From a virus, in IMG/VR virus record IMGVR_UViG_3300046169_000027, positions 1 through 47,667 of that record: 47,667 bases of DNA, one strand, 5' to 3'. The notes under the pieces were generated by a model. The model was not told the origin of the DNA. It searched no databases and was given only the letters and a program-made list of their open reading frames with translations. Positions within the stretch are counted from its first letter, which is position 1. Every line of letters starts with the position of its first letter. Both the position numbers and the translations under genes were made by a program. Below, one piece after another: positions 40,559 through 47,667 of this stretch.

Positions 40559-43500
40559 CTATATAATAAAATAAAATGTATTAGCAGCAGGAGTAAGGCT
40601 GTTGAATTGAGATTGAGTTAAAACAGAAACACTGTAGTTGCCCCATTTACTCGAACTTCCTGTAACATTGCCAGTTAAGTTGCCCGTTACATTGCCTGTT
40701 ACATTGCCTGTTACATTGCCTGTTACATTGCCTGTTACGCTACCTGTAAATGTAGCGTTAGTTCCATTACTTCCATTCTGTAAAACTCTCGACCCGTTGG
40801 ATGCTAGAACATCTCCTTTAACATTACCTGTTACGTCGCCTGTTACGTTGCCTGTTACGTTGCCTGTTACACCGCCTGTAAATGTAGCATTAGTTCCGTC
40901 AGTTCCATTTTCTAAAACTTTTGTTCCGTTAGTTGATAAAACATCTCCTGTTACATCTCCTGAAACATTAGTTGAAAGACCTCCTCCACTCAAAGTTCCA
41001 GTAATGTGAACATCACCATTTAGGTTAATTGTTGAAGCTACTCCTGCTGCAGTAGGCCCAACATTGACAACAGTGGAGCTACCTGAATACGTAAAACCAG
41101 TACCAATGTTTACTGTTTTTACGCTAGAGGGACTAAGCGAAGCACCTACAGAGTAGTTATCAGTATTTGTTCCAACTACTGAAAAAGTAGCATCTCTTGC
41201 AGTAAGACCTCCGTTAGAAATAGTAGTATCACCATATAAATTAATATTACTATTTACTCCTACTCCACTAGCTCCAACATTGATAGTAGTATTACTACCT
41301 GATGTTGTAAAGCCAGTACCAATGTTTAATGTTTTAGCACTAACATTAGTTAAAGAGCCGCCTGTAGAATAGTTATCGGTAACGCTTCCGCTTGTTGAAA
41401 AATTAACACTCTTTCCAGTTATAAGTCCCGCAGAATCTATCGTAAACAGTGGAGTACCTGAGCCGTCTGCGTGGATTTCAAAGCCAACACTAGCAGGGTC
41501 GTTATTATTTACATCAAATAAAAGACTTATGCCCCCTACAGAAGATAAAACTGTAGCTGCCCCGCCTTGATAACTTCCATTATTAAAATCTAAAAATGCG
41601 TTAGTAGAAAACTGTGAACTTTTAAGAAGATTAGTTTGTAAAGAGTCTGCAACTACATCGCCATTTAAACTAATCGTACACGGAGCAGCAGTAGCAACTG
41701 GCCCTATGTTAATATTAGTTCCGCCTGTTGTAGATGAAAAACCAGTACCAATGTTTACTGTTTTTGTTTGATTATTGCTATTATTACCACCAGTAGAATA
41801 ATTATCAGTAGTACTTCCGAGTTTAGAAATAGTTATGTTTGGTGTAGTAATACTTTTACTTGATGCTAAGGTTAAATTTCCATCTAAAGTTGCGTTTCCG
41901 TTTAAATTAATATTTCTAGTTGTAGAAGCAACAGTAGGTCCAATATTTATATTAGTAGTTGAACCTGTCGCTGCATATCCAGTACCAATGTTTACTGTTT
42001 TTGTATGGCCAGAACTGCTAGAAAGACCTGTAGAATAATTATCTGTGTGTCCGTAGTAGTTTCTTACAAAGTTTGCTGCACGAGCATTTACAGTTCCGTT
42101 TAATGCTTGAAGGCTTCCGTATGAACTGTAGACAGTTCCTCCTCCTGTTGAGCCTACAGTACCGCTGGCAGACACATTGCCATTTGCAACAAGACTTGTA
42201 TTATTTAAAGTCGACACAATAGTAGAGCCACTCGTAGTAGAGTAAATTTTAAGTACTTCAGTATCAGTGCTGTTTTTTTGTACTTTAAATACAATTTGTC
42301 CGTCTGCATTATAGGGGTGTGAGTCAGATATCTTACCTATTATTGATGCATAGTTCCTCTTAGCACCCAGTCCATCCTCTCCTTGGAACATAATTTTACC
42401 GAGTAAATCATTGTCTGCAGGGCTACTAGAGTCTCTGTAAAGAGCTAAACCCGGTGAAGCAGAGCTAGTTGCATCAGAACTTTTAAGAGTTAATACAGCA
42501 TCTGAATCTGCAGTGCCTGTTTGAGTAAGAACTGTGTCGTAGGCATTAATTACACTGCTAGTATTGCCTGCATTTATATTTCCATAAAAAGAAGCGTTGC
42601 TGCTAAAACTAGAAGTTCCCGTAACACCAAAAGTTCCACTAACGTAAAGATGACGTGGATTTGATGGCATACTTCCAAGATTAATACTATCAAATAGTGT
42701 TTGTGAATTGTTAGTGGTGTTTATCATTACTGCACCTGCAGCTGCTACATTAACTGCATCAGTAACGTCTGCATTTGTCTCTACTGTGTCTAACTTAGTA
42801 CCATCAGCAGCTACATCTCTTCCATCTACAGTTCCTGAGATTGTAAGGTTTCCGGTAATTGTAGCACCGTTAGCATCCGTAGAAAAGTTGGTGTAAGAAA
42901 GACTGGATGCATTCAACTGCCCAGTAACTGTTAACGCTGAAAATGTAGGGCTATCTGAAGTAGCAACGCCTTGGTTAAGAGCCTTAACAGATGCTTCACT
43001 GGTTAGCTCACTGTCCATCAAAGCGCCTGCAGAAGTAACATTAGCTGTGTCGGTTATGTCTGCATTAGTTTCTATAGTATCTAATTTAGTGCCGTCTGTA
43101 GCTATATCTCTACCGTCTACAGTTCCTGAGACTGTGATATTAGATGATACATCAAGAGAGCTTCCTACATTTGTATCACCATTTAAATTAATAGTACGGG
43201 TATTACTGCTAGAGGAGGTAGGGCCAATATTAACAGTTGTTGAAGTACTAGATGCATACCCAGTACCTATATTAACTATTTTTGTGCTTCCTGCGTTTCC
43301 TATTCCTGTAGAGTAATTATCAGTTACAGAACCGACTTTTGAAATATTAGCTCCGGTTACATTGACTATACCATTAGGCGCTTTTAAATCGCCTGTTGAA
43401 GCTTTTAAATCTCCAGAAGATGTTTGAATATCTCCAAATGTTGTAGATATTCCGTTAGATGCTGCAATTCCTGTAGTATTTTGTAGATATAAATAATTGC

Positions 43501-44623
43501 CTGTAAATTTAGCTACGTTTGTGCTTGCTCCATTTCTACGAATATTAAATGTAATACCACCGTCTTCAGTACCGTCAGTTACATCAGTCATAAAGCCTGT
43601 AATAGAACTAAATTCAGTGTCTGTTGAACCAGAGTCGTGACCATAAAACTGCAATGAACCTATATCATCCGAATCTGCAGGACTGGCTGAATCTCTTTGT
43701 AGCCTAAGAAGAGGCATAGGAACGGCTGAACTATTTGTAGAAGTAAGCGTTAATGCAGGAATAGAGGAATTAGAGCTTCCAATTGTTGCACCCAGAGTTG
43801 ACGATAAAGACGAGAAACTTCCCGCAGCAACAACAGAAGCACCAATTGTTGTGCCGTCAATGCTTCCGCCATTAATGTCAGGATTCGTTAGAGTTTTGTT
43901 GGTAAGCGTTTGAGTGCCTGTAAGTGTCGCTACAGTTGTATCTATTGCAATTGTTACAGTATTGCCAGACGCAGTAGAAGTAACTCCAGTGCCGCCCAGA
44001 AGACTTAAAGTTTCAGAATCTAAGTCAATTGAAATGTTTGAAGAGCCGTCAGTAATATCTAAGTCTTGTGCAGTAACTTGAGCATCTACATAGGCCTTTA
44101 CAGACTGCTGCGAAGGAATACCTGTGGCACTATCAGATGACATGTTGTCTTCGTCTAAGAAAGCTTTGCCGTCTAGGATTTCTAGTTCAGCTTCAGTAAT
44201 GACTGCCGAGCCTATTGTGAATCCTGTGGCTGTTATTACGCCTGATGCGTTTAGGCTGTCTACGAAAGCATCTTTAAATCTTACAGAGCTTGTACCTAAA
44301 TCTACATCGCTATCAGTTACAGGTACAATAAGCCCGTCTTGAATACGAAGCTGCTCTACAGAATTTTGACCAACTTGAATATAGCATTCAATGCGATTAT
44401 CGGTTGAGCTAATCTGTATTTTATTTTTAAAGTTTTGGTCGCCAATCTTTGCGATATTTCCGCCTTGAGTTGGGCTACCATCGTGTGTGTGTCCCGTAGT
44501 GCCATTCTCATTATGCATGAAAGCATTTACAAGTTGATTGTATTCATTATTAAATATAGAAGCATCAATACGATTGCCGTCTACTGGAATAATAGGTTGT
44601 CTTGCGTAGCCTGTACCTGCCAT
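40559..44623 (-). CDS. Long tail fibre with repeated beta modules, 1,354 aa
   Basis: The N-terminus (DASIFNNEYNQLVNAFMHNE, HTHDGSPTQGG) is the virion-attachment type. Residues 400-1200 include five imperfect copies of a ~60-residue unit built on DNYSTG, KTVNIGTG, VNIGPT and INLNGD. Near the end a (GNVT)n tract is encoded by a 12-base repeat, followed by a short beta tip ending NTFYFII. It should form the trimeric adsorption fibre, with the C-terminal tip and the following protein recognising the host. Confidence 0.85.
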   Translation of the reverse strand: MAGTGYARQPIIPVDGNRIDASIFNNEYNQLVNAFMHNENGTTGHTHDGSPTQGGNIAKIGDQNFKNKIQISSTDNRIECYIQVGQNSVEQLRIQDGLIVPVTDSDVDLGTSSVRFKDAFVDSLNASGVITATGFTIGSAVITEAELEILDGKAFLDEDNMSSDSATGIPSQQSVKAYVDAQVTAQDLDITDGSSNISIDLDSETLSLLGGTGVTSTASGNTVTIAIDTTVATLTGTQTLTNKTLTNPDINGGSIDGTTIGASVVAAGSFSSLSSTLGATIGSSNSSIPALTLTSTNSSAVPMPLLRLQRDSASPADSDDIGSLQFYGHDSGSTDTEFSSITGFMTDVTDGTEDGGITFNIRRNGASTNVAKFTGNYLYLQNTTGIAASNGISTTFGDIQTSSGDLKASTGDLKAPNGIVNVTGANISKVGSVTDNYSTGIGNAGSTKIVNIGTGYASSTSTTVNIGPTSSSSNTRTINLNGDTNVGSSLDVSSNITVSGTVDGRDIATDGTKLDTIETNADITDTANVTSAGALMDSELTSEASVKALNQGVATSDSPTFSALTVTGQLNASSLSYTNFSTDANGATITGNLTISGTVDGRDVAADGTKLDTVETNADVTDAVNVAAAGAVMINTTNNSQTLFDSINLGSMPSNPRHLYVSGTFGVTGTSSFSSNASFYGNINAGNTSSVINAYDTVLTQTGTADSDAVLTLKSSDATSSASPGLALYRDSSSPADNDLLGKIMFQGEDGLGAKRNYASIIGKISDSHPYNADGQIVFKVQKNSTDTEVLKIYSTTSGSTIVSTLNNTSLVANGNVSASGTVGSTGGGTVYSSYGSLQALNGTVNARAANFVRNYYGHTDNYSTGLSSSSGHTKTVNIGTGYAATGSTTNINIGPTVASTTRNINLNGNATLDGNLTLASSKSITTPNITISKLGSTTDNYSTGGNNSNNQTKTVNIGTGFSSTTGGTNINIGPVATAAPCTISLNGDVVADSLQTNLLKSSQFSTNAFLDFNNGSYQGGAATVLSSVGGISLLFDVNNNDPASVGFEIHADGSGTPLFTIDSAGLITGKSVNFSTSGSVTDNYSTGGSLTNVSAKTLNIGTGFTTSGSNTTINVGASGVGVNSNINLYGDTTISNGGLTARDATFSVVGTNTDNYSVGASLSPSSVKTVNIGTGFTYSGSSTVVNVGPTAAGVASTINLNGDVHITGTLSGGGLSTNVSGDVTGDVLSTNGTKVLENGTDGTNATFTGGVTGNVTGNVTGDVTGNVKGDVLASNGSRVLQNGSNGTNATFTGSVTGNVTGNVTGNVTGNVTGNLTGNVTGSSSKWGNYSVSVLTQSQFNSLTPAANTFYFII
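40671..40880 (-). repeat. Tandem 12-base repeats coding (GNVT)n in the fibre
   Basis: The plus strand shows repeated cctgttacattg (about four perfect and several imperfect units at 40671-40745) and a second, degenerate array near 40820-40875. They encode GNVTGNVTGNVTGN. Unit number could vary by slippage, changing the fibre length in steps of 4 residues. Confidence 0.8.
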
Positions 44624-44627
44624 TTAA

Positions 44628-46247
44628 TTATCTCCTGCCTGTTGGGACATAGTTTATATATATACCATTAATTGTATAAGGGATTAGTTTATCGTTACTG
44701 CTAATAGTGTAGTTACTAGAATAACAGCTTCCTTGTATATTTTGTCTTACCAAAGGATTAGCAACTGCCCCAAAATAAGATTGACCGAAAATAGAAAGTG
44801 GGTTAGTGAAAGCTGCACCTGCACGAACTTCTTCTAGCATAACATTAGCAGGCTGTAAAACCTCATCATCATCAAAATCAAACTTAACTGATAATTCTGG
44901 CTGTGCATAACCACCTAATTCGCTAGTTGGAGTTATTGAAACTTTAGCATAACGTAAAGTCTTTCTAGTTCCTAAGTCTCCGAAATCCAAATAAGGTGTT
45001 TCGTAAATTGCGGAAACATTTGCTTCAGTCCCTGAATAAATAAAAGATGTTCCAACATCATGATTATAGATGTAACCGTCTGTATCTGCGTGGACAATTT
45101 GCTCAATGTTGTTGTATAGGAATCCACTGTCTACAGCAACCGCTTCAATACCTTTTGTTTCAGACCACTCAAATCCCTGACCCGTGAAAGTTCCTATAAT
45201 TCCTTTAGATACTGAAGCAGATTTAGTGGGGTCATTATAATATAATCTATACTGAGACTTAGCCCGCAACACTACGCTCGTAATTGTATAAGAATCAATA
45301 TTACTTGTAATAGCAGTGACAATCTTTTGTATGTTTCTACTTACAGATGTTAACTCAACGTCACCAATACGTGCTGTACCCGCAAGAGTACGAATACCGT
45401 CAGGGCTAAGGAATACCAAGTCACCGCCAATTTCTTGAATACTTTGTCCGTCCAGACAACCTACGTTTTTAGTGATTGGCACTATAGCTATGTTGTTTGT
45501 ATCGTAAATATTTATAAGTTTATAAATACTATTTCTACAGAATATAATACAGTCATTACGGAAGCTTCGTAAACCTACTACTTTATCAGCTAATTGTATA
45601 CCGCTTCCATAAGAAGTTATGTCGTGAGCATGACTAACATAAACTGTATTAGGATTTTCAACAGTTCCTGAAACTACAGCAGAGCTACTATGAATTGTAC
45701 CTACTGACGGGGCTTCGGTGCTGTGTACAGTAACTTCTTCTGCAAAAAATGTTCTAGTGTTTATCGCACCTGTGCCTGTCATGTAAAAGTAATAAGGCTT
45801 ATTAGCTCCATCACAAATTAAAACTTCACCGTATTCAGATTTATTACCTTCATAAATACTTATTGAAGATTGTTGTTGACCAGTCCTAGCTAAAGCTGAA
45901 CGACTTGTAAAGGTTGTATAGTTGTCTCCGTTGTTATGTACACCTGAACGATTTATTTGTAGCCAAGTAACGCCATCATTACTAAAGAAAATGTCTGTTC
46001 CGCTACAAACAATTACACCGTCTGCGTAAGTTTTAATTCCCAGTGCAGCGTTAAAAGTATTCGGGCGGGTAGCCGAATCACCACCATAAGGCTCAAACCC
46101 GTTTACTCTGCGATAGCCCCCATCAGGGTCTACCTCAAAATTTACCAGAGTTGTTGCAATCCCCGGCTCACGTAACATTTCTATCTGACTAAGGTTGGTG
46201 TTTAGTCCACCCTTAGTAGAAAAACCAAAAGGTTGGGAAGCTGCCAT
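44628..46247 (-). CDS. Tail tubular protein B (nozzle, T7 gp12-like)
   Basis: A 539-residue protein. MAASQPFGFSTKGGLNTNLS and DPDGGYRRVNGFEPYGG at the N-terminus are the family signature I recall for the nozzle of T7-like phages, followed by beta-propeller-like repeats. It follows the gp11-like gene with a one-base gap and precedes the fibre gene. It forms the end of the short tail tube. Confidence 0.88.
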   Translation of the reverse strand: MAASQPFGFSTKGGLNTNLSQIEMLREPGIATTLVNFEVDPDGGYRRVNGFEPYGGDSATRPNTFNAALGIKTYADGVIVCSGTDIFFSNDGVTWLQINRSGVHNNGDNYTTFTSRSALARTGQQQSSISIYEGNKSEYGEVLICDGANKPYYFYMTGTGAINTRTFFAEEVTVHSTEAPSVGTIHSSSAVVSGTVENPNTVYVSHAHDITSYGSGIQLADKVVGLRSFRNDCIIFCRNSIYKLINIYDTNNIAIVPITKNVGCLDGQSIQEIGGDLVFLSPDGIRTLAGTARIGDVELTSVSRNIQKIVTAITSNIDSYTITSVVLRAKSQYRLYYNDPTKSASVSKGIIGTFTGQGFEWSETKGIEAVAVDSGFLYNNIEQIVHADTDGYIYNHDVGTSFIYSGTEANVSAIYETPYLDFGDLGTRKTLRYAKVSITPTSELGGYAQPELSVKFDFDDDEVLQPANVMLEEVRAGAAFTNPLSIFGQSYFGAVANPLVRQNIQGSCYSSNYTISSNDKLIPYTINGIYINYVPTGRR

Positions 46248-46248
46248 A

Positions 46249-47019
46249 TTATGTAAATCTCATTCTATCATCAGATATATAAACTGGAGTAGGCTCAATA
46301 AGATTTGAGCGCATACTGCGTAGACCTTTTTTGTAGTCATCCATAGCAAATGAAGCTGCTTGAGGATTATCTTTAAATTGATGTATGTAATATCTTGCAC
46401 GAGCTAATAATACTACAGTATACATTTCTGGAAATACTATCTCATCAGAAAAATTTTGTAGCTTTGTTGGTAAGTTCCACGCATAAAACCAAACTCTGTA
46501 GGCTTTATCTGGTATTGGACTTAATCCAAACTTACGTGAGTCTGGGCTTCTAATTACAATATTAGGTTCGCCATAAGATTGAGCGTCTTCAGCATCTAAG
46601 TTTTCTGCAACTCTACGGAATTTTTTCCACTCTTCGGTGGTAGTAAATCGTAAGTTAGTTCCTGTATAAGGAGCTGTTTCGCCTGAAACGCCTACTGTAG
46701 TTAGATAGAAGTTATCCCAATCTATTGAGCCATAGTCTGTAGTAATAGAATCACTAGCTGACTTTAGCTCATAAAATCTTTGTCCGGCTACTGTTTCGAC
46801 ATATACGTTTCCGTACATAGGGTCGTCAGCACCGCTTTCTCCCGCAGACAAGAAAGGCCATTGGGGTTCTTGGTTAATGATGTCAAAGTATGCTTTATTG
46901 ATTGCATCTTTAACGTGAGCTTGGATACCTATAGCACTAACAAAATTAGCAGTCGTAAGACCTACTTCATTTAGTTCTCGTAAAAGCTCGTTAGTTAAAT
47001 CTAAATAATTTGTTGCCAT
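46249..47019 (-). CDS. Tail tubular protein A (adaptor, T7 gp11-like)
   Basis: A 256-residue helical protein (MATNYLDLTNELLRELNEVG) that docks onto the portal and carries the nozzle. The pairing with the gp12-like gene, the location after the capsid gene and the C-terminal helices (MYTVVLLARARYYIHQFKD) match the family. T7 gp11 is 196 residues, so this one has insertions, as do other marine homologues. Confidence 0.85.
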   Translation of the reverse strand: MATNYLDLTNELLRELNEVGLTTANFVSAIGIQAHVKDAINKAYFDIINQEPQWPFLSAGESGADDPMYGNVYVETVAGQRFYELKSASDSITTDYGSIDWDNFYLTTVGVSGETAPYTGTNLRFTTTEEWKKFRRVAENLDAEDAQSYGEPNIVIRSPDSRKFGLSPIPDKAYRVWFYAWNLPTKLQNFSDEIVFPEMYTVVLLARARYYIHQFKDNPQAASFAMDDYKKGLRSMRSNLIEPTPVYISDDRMRFT

Positions 47020-47051
47020 AAGCTATAGTGCCTTTTAATTTGTTAAAGATT

Positions 47052-47071
47052 GGGGGCTTTTTAGGGCCCCC
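47052..47071 (-). terminator. GC-rich hairpin after the capsid gene
   Basis: GGGGGC and GCCCCC (47052-47057, 47066-47071) form a 6-bp stem with an 8-base loop. On the minus strand it lies 21 bases after the capsid stop and is followed by AATCTTTAAC, a weak T-tract. It probably acts as a partial terminator or as a 3' end stabiliser that raises capsid mRNA over downstream tail genes, like T7 T-phi behind gene 10. Confidence 0.65.
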
Positions 47072-47092
47072 TCACTTATTAAGTTTCTACGA

Positions 47093-47667
47093 TTATACGT
47101 TGTAGAATGCAGCAACTAGTGCTTCGTCACGTAGGACTTTAGCACCAAATACATGCAAACCACGACAGATGTCACCGAAGCTATCTGGGTCACGGATGAC
47201 CTCAGTGCTAGTGATAGTCTGTGCAGTACAGATAGCAGACATGTGACCTGCAAGTAGTTTACCATCAGCATTGGTTGGAGCTGCAATGTTGTTGGACTTG
47301 TACATGCTGAAGCCACGTAGTTTGCCTGAAGTTACAAGACCGTTACGGATTGAACCTTGACCGGCATTGAAGTCTACAGACAATAGTTTAGAACCAGACT
47401 GAGATAGCTGCTCATAGAAGCTAGGAGGAGCTACAATCCATCGGCCTTCTTCCGGTACATTCTGCTCATCAAGAAGCTTAGCCATACGAGCAAGCAAATC
47501 GAGAGGGTCAGTAACGTCAAGACCAATACCGCCTGCACCGTCATAAACGCCTGCAGCAAGGTGAGTAGCATTGTCAGCACCAAGAGTGTGGTCTGGAGTT
47601 GCAGTAGATACGCCTGCGAAACCTGCGGCAATAACAGCAGAGTCAAAAGCATCACGCAAAGCGTAAG
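47093..47667 (-). CDS. Major capsid protein, C-terminal part (gene begins at 385)
   Basis: Codon 129 onward of the capsid gene, ending in TAA at 47095-47093 (final FYNV). It continues the frame leaving base 1 (AYALRDAFDSAVIAAGFAG). WIVAPPSFYEQLSQSG, near the middle of this part, is a T7-like capsid motif as recalled. The apparent TTG start at 47659 is only an internal Leu codon. With the segment at 1-385 it gives 319 residues. Confidence 0.9.
   Translation of the reverse strand, partial: YALRDAFDSAVIAAGFAGVSTATPDHTLGADNATHLAAGVYDGAGGIGLDVTDPLDLLARMAKLLDEQNVPEEGRWIVAPPSFYEQLSQSGSKLLSVDFNAGQGSIRNGLVTSGKLRGFSMYKSNNIAAPTNADGKLLAGHMSAICTAQTITSTEVIRDPDSFGDICRGLHVFGAKVLRDEALVAAFYNV

Noticed and set aside
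40638-41009. Plus-strand ORF with LPVTLPVT repeats
   Set aside because: It is the antisense reading of the (GNVT)n repeat in the fibre gene.
47093-47659. Separate 188-residue capsid-like gene starting at TTG 47659
   Set aside because: The frame is open to the window end and joins the frame at position 1; the TTG is an internal Leu codon.
1-47667. tRNA genes, integrase, insertion sequences
   Set aside because: No cloverleaf with a T-loop GGTTCRA pattern in a proper context, no integrase or transposase ORF and no terminal inverted repeats flanking an ORF were seen by eye; a tRNA-scan would settle the first point.

Overview
The window is most simply read as the complete genome of a lytic marine podovirus (short-tailed, T7-like in architecture), about 47.7 kb and AT-rich, presented as a circle opened inside the major capsid gene. 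The reading frame leaving position 1 on the minus strand continues without a break at position 47667, giving one 319-residue capsid protein. Gene content points to the SIO1/VpV262/cobavirus-type T7 relatives rather than to T7 itself: a T7-like replication and virion gene set, a cobalamin-dependent (class II) ribonucleotide reductase, and no phage RNA polymerase gene. The host cannot be named from sequence; an aquatic bacterium is likely. This family placement is from remembered similarity, not a search.

Layout. Two divergent transcription units leave an 800-base non-coding region (about 7794-8586). The rightward (+) early/middle unit runs from 8587 to 23451: about fifteen tiny accessory genes (8.6-12.7 kb), a DUF932 protein, a MazG-like protein, single-strand binding protein, primase-helicase, family A DNA polymerase, two PD-(D/E)XK-type nucleases, an endonuclease I-like resolvase, a DUF3310 protein and the class II ribonucleotide reductase. 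The leftward (-) late unit runs from 7793 through position 1, across the window ends and on down to 23441: small terminase, large terminase, portal, scaffold, capsid, tail tube proteins, a repeat-rich fibre, lysis and exported proteins, internal virion proteins including a ~2,090-residue ejection-type protein, a second holin, an M15 peptidase endolysin and three lysine-rich small proteins. The two units converge with an 11-base overlap at 23441-23451.

Control. The phage appears to depend on host sigma-70 RNA polymerase. Two consensus TTGACA-17-TATAAT promoters face away from each other inside a near-palindrome at 7861-7978. Further good promoters sit before the SSB gene and inside the exonuclease gene. 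The early promoter feeds a ~600-nt leader packed with roughly a dozen hairpins that reuse an AGTCTT/AAGACT core. Three very long bulged hairpins with related tips (8513-8583, 10001-10058, 12286-12358) divide the early genes into blocks; they resemble RNase III-type processing sites, and the first buries the ribosome binding site of the first early gene.

Two genes look split by a single extra base in a homopolymer: the giant internal virion protein (GGGG at 30836-30839, minus strand) and probably the large terminase with its upstream 73-residue ORF (AAAA near 7122). These are either assembly errors, real mutations or, for the terminase, possibly programmed +1 frameshifting. No tRNA, CRISPR array, integrase or insertion sequence was seen.
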